Origin: Thamnidium elegans
Taxonomy: Eukaryota; Mucoromycota; Mucoromycetes; Mucorales; Mucoraceae
Length of the DNA stretch: 64,000 nucleotides
Assembly (NCBI GenBank): GCA_025201345.1
Contig: JAIXMG010000005.1
Span: 930,001-994,000 of the forward strand
Reading direction: 5' to 3'
In this document: positions 35,927 to 47,460 of the stretch, piece after piece
Layout: every line of letters starts with the position of its first letter
Numbering within the stretch: the first letter of the stretch is position 1
Position numbers and translations under genes: made by a program
Notes under the pieces: generated by a model
Told to the model about the DNA's origin: nothing
The model's database searches: none
Seen by the model: only the letters and a program-made list of their open reading frames with translations

Positions 35927-37372
35927 AACAACTTTAAAAAATAAAAGTTAAGCAGACAAAAATGTCACAGTGGGCTTTCTTGCGTGAAACAAGTATATAC
36001 TTTTTTAAAGGCGCTTATACTCATTTATTATTCTGTATTTTTTTTTAGCATTTTTGTCTGTACAAAAGGATACAGTTTTTCCTAAAAACAACCATTGGGC
36101 ATAGGCTAGCACAAGACCATGAGATCCGCTAAATTATTATGAGTTGCTTTTTTTTTTTTCAGTTCTTGTTATAATGGTACATGTACCCCCAAAAAATGCC
36201 CCAGGTTTGCTTTTTGTTTCATTTTAATCTATACGCACCTTAATGTATATTTTTTTTAAAAAATATATATATAATTACTCTATTTAATAGGCTTGTAATT
36301 GTACTTCAAAATCATTTCTCGCGTAGACGGCATATATGTAAGACGTACCTACACTTCTATCAAATTCCCAACAACGCCCGCAGAATTTTCAAAAAAAAAA
36401 AAAAACCGACTGTTCTTAATTGGAAACAATCATTGGTAGATTCTGTCTCCACATTCTTAAAAAAGATATGATTATGAATTATGAAATAAAAGGATTTCGA
36501 GTATAATCTACTTGAAGTAAACTTAAATCATCGAACGGAGAAGCTTGGCTTGAGTTTGCAATGAGATATCTTGACAAATTTGTAGCAAGTTCACAGGATC
36601 TGCGAAAATGTCCTTTACCAGATAGCAGCGAAGACAGAGAGAATAACTCTGAGAGCTGTAGTATAATCTTTCCGAACATATTCAACTTTGTGACAGCAGA
36701 CCAAAGAAATTCAGTTAAAGCTTGGCGTCACACAAAGGGTTTTGGTGGACAGTGAAAAATAAATGAAATCATTAATGTATTCTGTAAACATGTTAATCAT
36801 TTTTCCTTTCTACAGGCAGACCAAGTCATTTGATGTGGAGGAACAATTGTATAATCCCTTTTATCCAAATGGTTGCCGCAAGAAAAAATAAAAGGTGCCT
36901 GGATGCAATCAAAAAAGGAACGATTTTCCCATAGAAACACAGATCGTATTTTGATCAGTAAGACCTGGTCTGTTAAATGTGACCCCGGTTCCGATTATCA
37001 AGACTTTTTTTTTTTTTTTCTTTCTTCTTTTTTTTATATAAAGTAATCAGGAAGGGACGCTGTTGATACAACTCTTTATCTTATTAGGATCAAAATATGC
37101 AGAAAAAAAGTCTTTGCAACCCCTCCATGTGCGGTGAATTTTATCCTTAAAAGACTACTATAAGAGGTTATTTTATTTACTTTAAAGGGTTTTTGTGTTC
37201 TGAGATAAAGATAAGCGGATCTTACAAAATGAAAAAGATGCATTTGCATTGGTCAATTAATGTCAAGTTGACTCATTTTTCGATTTATAAATAAAAAATC
37301 TTTTTTTTTTTAAGCGGGGCCTTTTTTTTTTTTCTTTTTTTTTCTTTTCCTTCTTCTTTATATTAAATTATA
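33172..37372. other. 4.2 kb region without a supported gene
   Basis: Upstream region of both the sterol-transfer gene (-) and the aspartate kinase (+). It has GT microsatellites (33295-33331), long T or A runs (34367-34395, 35888-35924), and two pieces with weak protein-like character. The first is 34655-34900 (+), where a frame reading NLEFNIVQEIDKGGEIVAVK could splice over an A-rich stretch. The second is 36510-36755 (+), with NGEAWLEFAMRYLDKFVASS and DQRNSVKAWRHTKGFGGQ. I recognise neither; they may be gene or transposon remnants. Confidence 0.4.
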
Positions 37373-39057
37373 ATGGTTCGTACATTTACATACAACAACT
37401 CACCTGGACTCCCTTGGATTGTTCAAAAGTTTGGTGGAACCAGTATCGGTAAATTCTTAGATAATATTGCTAACGAAGTCATCAAGTAAGTATTTAATAT
37501 AAACAAAACATATCATTCGCGTATTAAATATTAAATATTTAATTAGAGAGTACGTAAAGCAAAATCAACTTGTTGTTGTATGTTCAGCTAGAAGTGGAAA
37601 GGATAAACAAACGGGTACAACCAATCGATTGATCCGTGCAGCCAATAACGCTTTAAAGCCTGGATGTAAAGAATACGTAGAGATTGTAGCAGCACTCTTA
37701 CAAGATCATTTGGAAGTTGCTATGGAAATGATCCATAACGATGAAATTCGTCAAGAGTTGGAAAATGATATTAGAGCTGATTGCGATAAATTAAGGTCGT
37801 TTTTGGAGGCTGCTCAAATTATTAATGAAATCTCTCCAAGATCAAAAGATATCATTATTGGTGTTGGTGAAAAATTATCTTGTAGAATCGTTGCTGCTGT
37901 CTTACAAGATAGAGTAAGTAATAAAAACAAATGGCGGGGGTAGTGGTGGTGGAAGTTTAAAAAAAGAAAAAAGAAATTAAATTTTTTTTTTTTCTCTTTA
38001 GGATGTAGACGCTCAATTCGTTTCTCTTGAAAATATTATTGACCGTGAGTTTGAAAAAATCGATCAAGAGTTTTATGATTACCTTGCAAAGAGAATGGCA
38101 GAAGAAGTTAAAAAGTGCGGTAATAAGGTACCTGTTGTAACTGGTTTCTTTGGTATCGTTCCTGGTAGTTTATTATCTTCTGTCGGCCGTGGATATACTG
38201 ATCTCTGTGCTGCTCTTACAGCCGTTGGATTATCCGCCGAAGAACTTCAAATTTGGAAAGAAGTAGATGGTATCTTTACTGCTGATCCTCGTAAAGTAAA
38301 ATCTGCCCGTCTTTTACCTATTATTACACCCGAAGAAGCTTCTGAATTGACATATTATGGTTCCGAAGTCATTCATCCATTTACCATGGAACAAGTCATT
38401 CGTTCTCATATTCCCATCCGTATTAAAAATGTTGAAAATCCTCGTGGACAAGGTACCATCATTTTCCCTACCGAAGCCGTTCAAAAGGATGGTACTGCCA
38501 CTCCTCCTCATTCCCCTAAAGTTTTGGCTGAAAATGGTTACTTTTTGGACTTGTCCCGTAAATATCCTACTGCTGTTACCATCAAAGATCATGTTATTGT
38601 TCTTAACGTGCACTCAAATCGTAAGAGTGTTAGTCACGGTTTCTTTGCAAAGATCTTTTCTACTTTGGATCGTTATGGTGTTGTTGTAGATCTTATTTCT
38701 ACATCTGAAGTTCATGTTTCTATGGCACTTGGTGAAGATAATACCGATAAAGATTTAGATCGTGTTATTACTGATTTACGTTCAGTGGGAAGAGTGGACG
38801 TTATTAAGGATCTTGCTATTCTTTCACTTGTCGGTAAACAAATGAAGAACATGGTTGGTATTGCTGGTATGATGTTCAGTACTTTAGCTTCAGCTGGTGT
38901 CAACATTGAGATGATCTCTCAAGGTTCTTCTGAAATTAATATCTCTTGCGTTATTGATGAACGTAGTGCGGTTACTGCTATCAATGTTATCCATGACCAA
39001 CTTTTAAGTAAAAGGGGTAAACTTATTTTACCTTCTGTCAAATTGGCTTTAGATTAG
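37373..39057 (+). CDS. HOM3: Aspartate kinase (aspartokinase)
   Basis: Phosphorylates L-aspartate, the first step of the threonine/methionine/homoserine pathway. Exons 37373-37485, 37547-37913, 38002-39057; 511 aa, the normal size for fungal Hom3. WIVQKFGGTSIGKF near residue 15 is the amino-acid kinase signature. VVVCSARSGKDKQTGTTNRL and IIGVGEKLSCRI follow, then VTGFFGIVPGSLLSSVGRGY (Asp/ATP site) and WKEVDGIFTADPRKV. The C-terminus has two ACT-type regulatory domains (about 375-511: VLNVHSNRKSVSHGFFAKIF; MVGIAGMMFSTLASAGVNIE; EINISCVIDE), so threonine feedback inhibition is expected from the family. Symbol given by homology to the yeast gene. Single function: no homoserine dehydrogenase fusion, as in other fungi. 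Confidence 0.96.
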
Positions 39058-40417
39058 ATCCATTTTTTACTCTCTTTTTCTTTCTGCATACAATTACATA
39101 ATATACACATACAGTCGTTCCAATGCCAAAGGGCGGCCAATAAAAAAATCAAAGTTCGGTCAAATTTTTCTCAAAAAGCGGCTTTCAGTTTAACAAAGGG
39201 CGGGGGGGGGGTTTTTTGAAATTTGAGCCATCTACAATATTTTACTCTGTGAATTAGACGGAATAATTTCACAGTAGACATTTATTTGTTTGTACATCTG
39301 CCATTAATATGTTTTGGTATCTTTTACCTTTTTTAAACAGCCTTAAATAGTAATTGGTTAGTAAACTTCGGTAATACGCAATGCGAGTTCACTATCAAGT
39401 GGCTATAGTAGTAATACCGGAAAATACCATCAACAACAAACTTAAGTCGAACAAGTAGTCACCTCCCTTTTTTTACATTCATTTTGACATTAAAATATTC
39501 GTTTTACATTGTTCATTATATTGTGATAAGACTAGCAACCTTCTTTCCTTCATCTAATCGGACTTTCGTATATATGTAATCAATCAAAAACATTGATGAA
39601 ACAAAAAAACAAAAATAAAATTGTAGAGGGAAACTATACGAATAATCAGCTTGCCAAAACAATTTAATCATTTTGTCAGAATAAAATACTCGCCGTATTC
39701 ATATACAATTAACAGCTTAGTGTCCCTGATTTACAATGCAAGGTCCCAATAAGTTATAGATGGGATCATTCTATAGGTACTGTTATCGATGTTGCCTGTG
39801 ACCAAGACGAATCTGATAGTGATGAACACTATCAGATTCCAATTGTGGGATTTGGTTATATAATTATCCTAAGGGGCAGTCCAGATATTATGTCCCGTTC
39901 TTATGTACCTTTAAAGTTCAGAACTAGTGAATTCGCTTAATGTTTGTAGTGTAAGATAGTGAGAGTGTATCAGTCATATCAAATTCACCGGATCACCTAT
40001 CTGAATATTTATTCAAACGATTTAAAACGATTTAAAACTACGAATGTAATTCTGCTGTGGTAATGACTGGTCCTCTGCTTTTGACTATTTTCCCCCTAAC
40101 TTTGCTTAGTTGAACTAAAGCTTTATTAGTCAAATCATATAAAGGACTATTATTTTCACCACATAGACTTTATTTAGAATTTTATTCTTTTTTCAGAATC
40201 ATATACATTAAAAGGATGTATGCATAACCTATATTGCTCTTCGTGATACGTGAGGAAGAACGACTGTATATTTTTTTTCTCTATTTGGTGTACGTTGGTT
40301 GCACAAGCGTCTGTTTCGTTTTTTTTTCTTTTTTAAAACTCAAATATTTATAAAAATTCAAGAAATATGCCGTTCCAGGTTTATCCTTTTTTTTTTCTTT
40401 TCCTTGTATTATAAATA
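39058..40417. other. Intergenic region
   Basis: 3' flank of aspartate kinase and upstream region of the zinc-cluster gene. A short inverted pair (GAATCTGATAGTG / CACTATCAGATTC, 39809-39839) forms a perfect 13 bp hairpin with a 5 bp loop. No gene supported. Confidence 0.5.
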
Positions 40418-43339
40418 ATGAACCCTGTATATAATATGATACCTATTGCACCGTCAACCGTTATTCAGCCTCAGCCTCAACATATGGAACCAATACACCG
40501 AGCTAAACGTACCAGAGCTAAACGTAGTTGTGATAACTGTCGCAAACGAAAAACTCGTTGCGATGCCGATGTCAAACAACCATGTACAAAGTGCTCACTT
40601 TCTGATAGACCATGCGAGTTTTTAGTTGAACAAAAAAAAAGAGGCCCTTCTTCAGGGTAGGGAATTGCCTACGAAAAAAAAAAATTTTTTAAATAATTTT
40701 TTTTGGTTTTTTTAAATAGAAGCTATATTGAAGAACTAGAAGATCGTTTAATACGCATGGAAAATTTATTAAAGAACATATCAAAAGAAAAAAGAAATGA
40801 TATGGAACACAACAATCTAGAGAGTTTAATAGTACATGACCGACAATCTTCCGACTCTTCCATGTGCTCACAGACACCTACACGAACCTCTTACTGTGAA
40901 GAGGAACAGGAGACAGAAAAAATCCCAACCTATAATTGTTCTGATTTTGTAGTAACACCGGCAGAGAAAGAGATTGAAGCTATGCAAGTACAAATGGATA
41001 GCTTGACTTTATCCGATTATCAACGTACCAGATACTTTGGTGCAAGTGCAGGTGTTCAATTCTTAAAAGATGAATTCCTTCAAGTAAATATTCAACATCC
41101 ACTTCCGGAAGATCCTTCTTGGTTCGTACAAAAATTAAACGACGACGATGATGAGCATGTTATCATGAAGTCGAAAAAATTCAGTCATCCACCTGTAGTA
41201 TCAAATGAACTTCGAGCTGATCGTATAGCCGTATTTGAGGACACACCATACCTGACGCAAGAACTGGCAGATTATCTTGTTCACATGTAAAAGAAAACAA
41301 ACATTACCTTTTATAATTATTATGGCTCAACAAGTTTTTTTTTTTTTTTTGTAGGTATTTTACTAGAGTTCATATGTATTGCCCAATAATTAACAAGATT
41401 CAATTTTTGGAACAATATTACTTTCATAATCCTACACCTCCAGATAAATACATATTATTCGCCATGACTTCTATCGTTTTATCTGTATTCTTACCCAATG
41501 TAGTAAAAATCGATAGCTTTAAATATACAGTCGAACAACTAACAGAATGTCAAGAAGTCTTAAAGGAAAAGGCACTTAAACTACTTGCGATAGTATACAA
41601 ACGATCTATGATCAGTACTGTACAGGCATTAATTTTACTTAGCATGTTTACCAACACGGAAGTTGACGAAGAAGATACTTCACATTGGTTTATGACCGGC
41701 ATGGCTATCCGTATGGCGCAAGATTTAGGTTTACATCGTGACTGTACTAAATGGAAGATACCCGATTACGAAGTAGAATTACGGAAGCGTATTTGGTACG
41801 CGGCCTATTTGATGGATCGATGGGTAGCTTCCGAACTAGGACGACCCATCTCTATTTTTGATCACGAATTCGATGTAGAACTTCCTACGCCTTACGAAAT
41901 CCATACGCCTTTTACATCCGTCCGAGAGAATACACCCCTTTTAATTTTAGAGGCTGAATCTTCTCTGCAACAAAAGAAACCAGTTTACTCCTGCTTTTTA
42001 TATATGGTCACATTAGCACAAATTCTGGGTCAGGTATTGGTTGGATTTCATTCTACTCGAGGCAAACAAAACCCGTACGCTAATTTGGAACTGTTACATG
42101 TTTTGGATAGAAATTTGACGAATTGGAAATTATCGTTACCGGTCGAATTAAATCTGGATACTGTCGAGGCGGATCGGGAAGAGTTTTATGCTCCTGCTTG
42201 TACTGTCAATATGGTATTTGAATGTACCTGGATTTTGTTGTACAGACCCTTTATTAAGCTTAGTAGAAATCAACCGGAAAATACAGAGTTGGCTGTCAAG
42301 GCACTTAGTATTTGTACTGCCTCTGCCAAAAATTTAGTAACCATTGTTGAATCTGTGCAGCATTATTCATTTTTAGCGTTACCGTGGAATATGGCTGTTC
42401 AGTAAGTAGTAAACAAATGTGCAGTTTTTCGTGTCTAATTATATTCGTGTTCTAAACAGTGCTGTGTTTCAAGGAGCTATTATATTTTTGCATAACGCCA
42501 AAGGAAAAAATATGGTTATTCGTGAACAAGGTATTTGTTATCTCTTACGTTGTTCTCGTATATACAATCACGACCCATATCTTCGAAAATCTCGTGTCAT
42601 CAAGCTTTTGCAGCAAATCGTCTGTAACTTTACTGACTTGGCAACTGACCCCTCCTGTCTCACCAACCATATTCGTTATACCAATCAACAAAACGAACAA
42701 CATTGTCCCCTACTTAAACCAGTAAACAGGAAACCTGCCTTAGTATGTTATAATGACAGACCTTCAGAGAGTTCTTCGGCTTACTGTTCTGGAACAGAAG
42801 ATTTTAAAACAGCAACAGATGTTTTTCCTTTAGCGAGTAGCAGACCTGAAGATATGTTTCTCTCTTCCTTGAACTTTGGGTTACAGAATCAACAACAACA
42901 ACAATTGCAACAGCAGCAGTTGCAGCAGCAATTAGAACAACAAAAGTCGGAGTACCAGCATCTCGAACAACAGCATATAGAGCATCAACATATAGAACAA
43001 CAGCAGCAATTAAAAGATCAGATAGAGCAACAACAACAGCAGCATCAAGAACAGCAACGGCAACTAGAACAACAACAATATACAGAACAACAACAACAAC
43101 AACAACAACAATGTAAACGGAATACAGAAAGTATAGCGGAAATAAACTTTAATCCGTACGCACGGGTAGGCTTAATTGACGAATACGAGCCACTGCAACA
43201 AGAATTCGATGTTGCCAGCCTCAGTTCCAAATTACCGATATGGGAAGTTCCTAGCGGTGTAACATGGAACGAATGGGAAACCTTTTTAAAAGCTAGTATA
43301 TCAAACGATAATGAAATATATCAAGGAAACAATTTATAA
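40418..43339 (+). CDS. Zn(II)2Cys6 transcription factor with fungal_trans domain and polyQ
   Basis: Predicted nuclear regulator. Exons 40418-40656, 40720-41286, 41355-42401, 42460-43339; 910 aa. The zinc cluster is complete at residues 38-66 (CDNCRKRKTRCDA, then CTKCSLSDRPC) preceded by a basic stretch. A linker and short coiled coil follow (SYIEELEDRLIRMENLLKNI). The middle-homology fungal_trans domain covers about 230-620, with FMTGMAIRMAQDLGLHRDC and RKRIWYAAYLMDRWVASELG, as in XlnR/Xyr1- and Rgt1-like regulators. A glutamine-rich tract spans about residues 762-834, with interspersed L/E/H. Its target genes cannot be told from the sequence; no cluster of metabolic genes flanks it. Confidence 0.92.
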
Positions 43340-43976
43340 ATAAATTCTGTTGATTTTACTCCTTTTCTCTTTATTATGTATTACAGTCAGAATAACAAGT
43401 ATTGTTAACAGGAAAAACTTGTTACCAGCATCCTGTGGATATTCATTGTGTGTGTGTGTGCTTTTTTTTTTTTGGAGGAGAGAGAGGGTTTGTAACGGAT
43501 GATCTTACTTGAAAAAAAAAGAGCTGCTTTACAATGATATGGAAACATTTCGTTTAAAGAAGGCTTTCTTTAAAGTGATGGAAGAATAAAATATAGAGGA
43601 AATAGTTATGCATTGTTAATTTACACGGTCAATCCAATAAACGGTGCATTTTATGGAGTCAATTTGACATTATCTTTTTTCTTATTTTACAGCTTTTAAC
43701 TTGCCTTGAGGTAAATGAATGAACATTAATCATTTACCTTTTAAATAAAGTACTTGTGCCACTTCGGAGTACAAAGCAAAAGTAGCAATGAATTGAATTA
43801 GGCACGATACAAGTTGTTTAGTGTCACTTTAAACCATGTGTGTAACTTTTTTTTTTCTTTTTTTTTTGTTATATAAATAATTTTTGTGTTCTGAATTTTC
43901 CTTTTTCCTTTTCCCTTTTTATACGTTCCTTTGTTTATTAAAAAAAAAAGAAAAAAAAAACTTTTTTTTTATTTCA
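43340..43976. other. Intergenic region
   Basis: 3' flank of the zinc-cluster gene and promoter of the Opy2-like gene. T/A-rich with a GT run (43448-43460). No gene seen. Confidence 0.5.
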
Positions 43977-44980
43977 ATGAGATTAAAGAGTTGTCAATTG
44001 TCATTCCTTTCAATTGTTGGGCTTTTAATAACAAGCAGTTTAGCACAAAGTAAGATAAACTTCCCCCTCCCCCCCAAAAAAAGGGAATTTTAATTAATCA
44101 AAAACATATAAATATAGATTGTACACCATCAAATTGTTCAGCTAGTTGTTCACCTGGTTGTTCAATAGACAATGTTTGTACTTTAGGTACAATGCTTACG
44201 TGTGGTGTATGCCCTGGATCAAAATGTATTTCAAGAGCTACATTAGGCCTTCCACCGCTTCCTTCACCTGAAGCAAACACCAAACCAGGTAGTGGACCAT
44301 TGATTGGAGGTATTGTTGGAGGTATATTTGGAGGAGGATTACTTTTATGTGGTGTTGGATACTTAATCTATCGCCAAAGAAAGAAGAAGAATACTTTACC
44401 ACTTGCATTTAGATCACCCGATAAACTTCATCGACTTGAAAGAACAACACCAATGGATCAAGAAATAGAAGATAATAACAATAATAATACAAGACAAATC
44501 ATGTCTGGTGTTATACCAGTAACATTTATACCTCCTTCAAGACCCGAATCAACTGCAACAATACCTGAATCAGAAACTCCTCAGGCTCGTTATGGAAGCT
44601 TTTCAACTTTTGCAAACCAACATGAAGATGATCCGTTTAGTGATCGTCCTATATCTAACGCTCACAGTATCATGACGACAACAACAAATAATGGTAGCAG
44701 AAGAGGTTCAATGGAATCTACTATTAGTCATCAACAAACTGCAACAGTTGTTCAAGCAACTCAAATGATGAGAGCCAAACCTCAGATTATGCGGGTCAAT
44801 ACAGTCAAACCCACAAATGGACTTGCTCGAAGCGGTTCAATAAAGACAATAAAACCTGTAGAAACAACTACTGATAACCCATTTGACGATAAAAATAAAA
44901 TACCAGAAAGAAAAGTAACTGATAGTGTAATGTCTGCTCCTGGTGATGGAGAAATTACAATCTTTTGGAACGGGTCTTAA
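43977..44980 (+). CDS. Opy2-like single-pass membrane anchor protein
   Basis: Exons 43977-44049 and 44118-44980; 311 aa. Residues 1 to about 23 are a signal peptide (LSFLSIVGLLITSSLAQ). A short Cys-rich ectodomain follows, with eight Cys between about residues 26 and 60 (CTPSNCSASCSPGCSIDNVC, then CGVCPGSKC), the pattern of the Opy2 N-terminal domain. One transmembrane helix lies at about 80-105 (GGIVGGIFGGGLLLCGVGYL) with a basic stop-transfer (RQRKKKN). The rest is a Ser/Thr/Asn-rich cytosolic tail. In yeast, Opy2 recruits Ste50 to the plasma membrane for the HOG and filamentation MAPK pathways. That role is inferred from architecture only; Ste50-binding motifs are not certain here. Confidence 0.75.
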
Positions 44981-45033
44981 TAACAATAAAAAAAATTATT
45001 TATTTATCATTAAAATATGTTTATTCGACTTTT

Positions 45034-45377
45034 TTATTCGTCTTTAACTACTTTGCCAGTCTTTTGGATAGTGGCAAGGATTTGTTCACGAGGAAGCTCG
45101 GTTTCGACAACAACTTCTTGCTTTTCCAAGTTGGCTTCAACATTAGTAACACCTATATTTTTTATATGTTAATAAAATATATATATGCTTATCGATTTTT
45201 TTTTTTTTATCTTACCTTCGAGTTTGTTTAAAGCTTTGGTAACTGCATTTGAACATCCTGAACAGGACATGACAACGGAGAAAGTATATTGCTATAACGA
45301 CAAAAAGAGTTTAGTTTAGTTTAACTTAAGCGACCTATTTTTTTTTCGTTTTGATATTCCTTAATACTTACAGCCAT
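45034..45377 (-). CDS. ATX1: Atx1-like copper metallochaperone
   Basis: Cytosolic Cu(I) carrier delivering copper to the secretory-pathway P-type ATPase (Ccc2-type). Exons in transcript order 45377-45372, 45291-45216, 45152-45034; 66 aa, close to the usual ~70. The HMA motif MxCxxC is present as MSCSGC (Cys12, Cys15), followed by VTKALNKLEGVTNVEANLEK, with the conserved Lys near the C-terminus (IQKTGKVVKDE). The first coding exon is only ATG-GCT before a GTAAGT donor. Without it there is no upstream ATG in frame, apart from the internal Met of the metal site itself. Converges on the Opy2-like gene with 53 bp between stop codons. Confidence 0.93.
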
Positions 45378-46945
45378 TTTTATTTATTGATATATATAAC
45401 TAGAGAGATATAGAGTTAAAAAAAAAATAGAAAGTAGTTTTTTTGATCGGAATTTATAGACAAAACCAAGTTATCGCGAGCAATTTGAGCTGAAATAACA
45501 AATGTTCCACACGTCACTGGCTTACAAATTCTAAAAATATGTTCCCCCCTTTTCTTGTGTTCGTTTGAGTCAGTAAAAACCATCAATATGTAAACAGGTT
45601 ATTATGGAATATACGCTACTATGCTAAATAGTTACGTTACTAAAATTTTATAGTATATGTCGCCATAAAATACTTGGTTTATAAGTCAATGTGGCTCTAT
45701 TCAATTCGCTCCCCTCCCCCTTTTTTTTGCCCCGCTTGTATTAAAAACTCCTTTTGCATACGTCCCGCTCCCCCCTTTTTATTTATTTATCGGGGGGGGG
45801 GGGGTACACTATTATATAAAAAAAGAACACGTAAAGGGATGAACATTGTTTCTTCTCTTCAATAATTTTTTTTTCTTCGAATGAAACAACTGATTCATTC
45901 ACCTGTCCAGTAAAAAGACTAGAACAATGGATGAACGAGGTTAATTGATTACGCCGAGTCAACTTTGAGCAATTAAGCATAAATAACTCAAGTGTCAATT
46001 TGTGGTACCTAAAGTCTTTTTTTTTTTTTTTCTATATATCAACAAACACTATTCTATTTAACTTTGCTTTAATCAATATCGTGTACTTTGGATCGGGTAG
46101 CCCCTCCCACCTTTTTTTTATGCGAAAATACTATTGCCTTCCCAGAGGAATATGCTTTACTATTATTTATTGAATAAAATATTGCTATACACACCTGGAC
46201 ATTAATGTTACAAAAAACCAAGTCGGTTTTTTTTTCTAGTTGACGTTTACACGTAAGTTTATATTTTAGTTTTTAATACTAGGACTTACAATGTGTGTAA
46301 AAAAAAATAACTCCTAATAGCTGTTTAAATTGATATTGGTATGAACATATTTTCCAGATAATTGTTATATCACATCATACCAATCCTACATACACTCCGG
46401 AAACAGCTTAAATAGATAAATTCCATCTGAGAGTGATAAAAATAAATGTAAATAATAGGCTTTTTACAAAGCTTCAAGCTGCGTAAGGTTATACTTAGAT
46501 ATCATATCTGTAACAATATAAAGCATTCTTTGTAACATAAACCATGTATTTGAATTAAGGGAACCTGTAGCATGACGAGACTACAGTGTAAATAATAATA
46601 AAAATTAATCAAAAATGCTATATTAATCTGTATTTATGTTCCTATTGCTAATTATTCCTTTCTTCATAATAGTACATATACAAAAGTACTCGAGCAGTCA
46701 AAAATGTGTCAACATCCCCTTACATGGTAATATATAAAATTTTAGCTATGATATTACGCCGCATAACTAATTATGTCCCACTTATAGACATACTTTTGTT
46801 GTCTACTATCAAGTAACGCGTTTCACTGATAATTTCAGCGGTTAATCGCTGAAGAACCATCAATGAAACCGCCTGAAACATCCCTGTACTGGATTTTTTA
46901 TAAAAAAAAGCCAAAAAATATTTGACAAAATAGAATTTATTTATA

Positions 46946-46976
<31 letters not shown>

Positions 46977-47002
46977 GAAAAAAGCTCTCTCTTCCCACGA
47001 CG
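45378..47002. other. Intergenic region
   Basis: Promoter side of ATX1 and 3' side of the small secreted-protein gene. Contains C/T and G homopolymers (14 G at 45792-45805) and an ~30 nt T run (46948-46976). No gene seen. Confidence 0.45.
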
Positions 47003-47341
47003 CTAAACTACATTACCGAGCGGGAGCGTACTTCCAGGAACGCGAAGAAAACTAAAACCATTTATAGGAACGATCCCAGAAAAAATTAAAGGCTGATTAG
47101 AAGTACCTCCAGCACCGGAGCGAGCAACTAAAGAGTGATCTGTGTGTTGTTTATTTTCAGAATTACTGGATGAAAGCCTCTTTCTTATTTCTCTCTTTTT
47201 GTAAAGGCTACGACGGGAACCATGATTATTGGCACCTTGATGGATACCAACCACTGAGCTTTCTTTATCAAAACTACTTGCTGAAGCGAAAGAGACTAGA
47301 ATACTAGCAAGCGCAACCGAGAAAAGTGTATAGATATGCAT
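47003..47341 (-). CDS. Small secreted protein, unknown function
   Basis: Single-exon open frame of 112 aa. Residues 1-21 form a clear signal peptide (MHIYTLFSVALASILVSFAS with Ala-x-Ala-type end). The mature part is short, rich in Ser/Asn/Gly, has no Cys, and carries several dibasic sites (RRSLYKKREIRKRL) of the kind cut by Kex2. The last ~35 residues are hydrophobic/neutral (GIVPINGFSFLRVPGS). No domain is recognised. It may be a cell-wall or secreted peptide precursor. Confidence is limited because no intron or homologue supports it. Confidence 0.5.
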   Translation of the reverse strand: MHIYTLFSVALASILVSFASASSFDKESSVVGIHQGANNHGSRRSLYKKREIRKRLSSSNSENKQHTDHSLVARSGAGGTSNQPLIFSGIVPINGFSFLRVPGSTLPLGNVV

Positions 47342-47460
47342 TTATTTTTCTTTTTTTGCTAAAGAATAGTGCTGAAAAGAAAGTTTTTGGTTTCAAGATA
47401 TTATTTATATACTTTTTTCTTATCTAATAAAAACCAAACTATGAAGTACATTAATTTTTA

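Noticed and set aside
36479..36755. Overlapping open frames on both strands
   Set aside because: The plus frame looks somewhat protein-like, but has no start upstream and no recognised domain.
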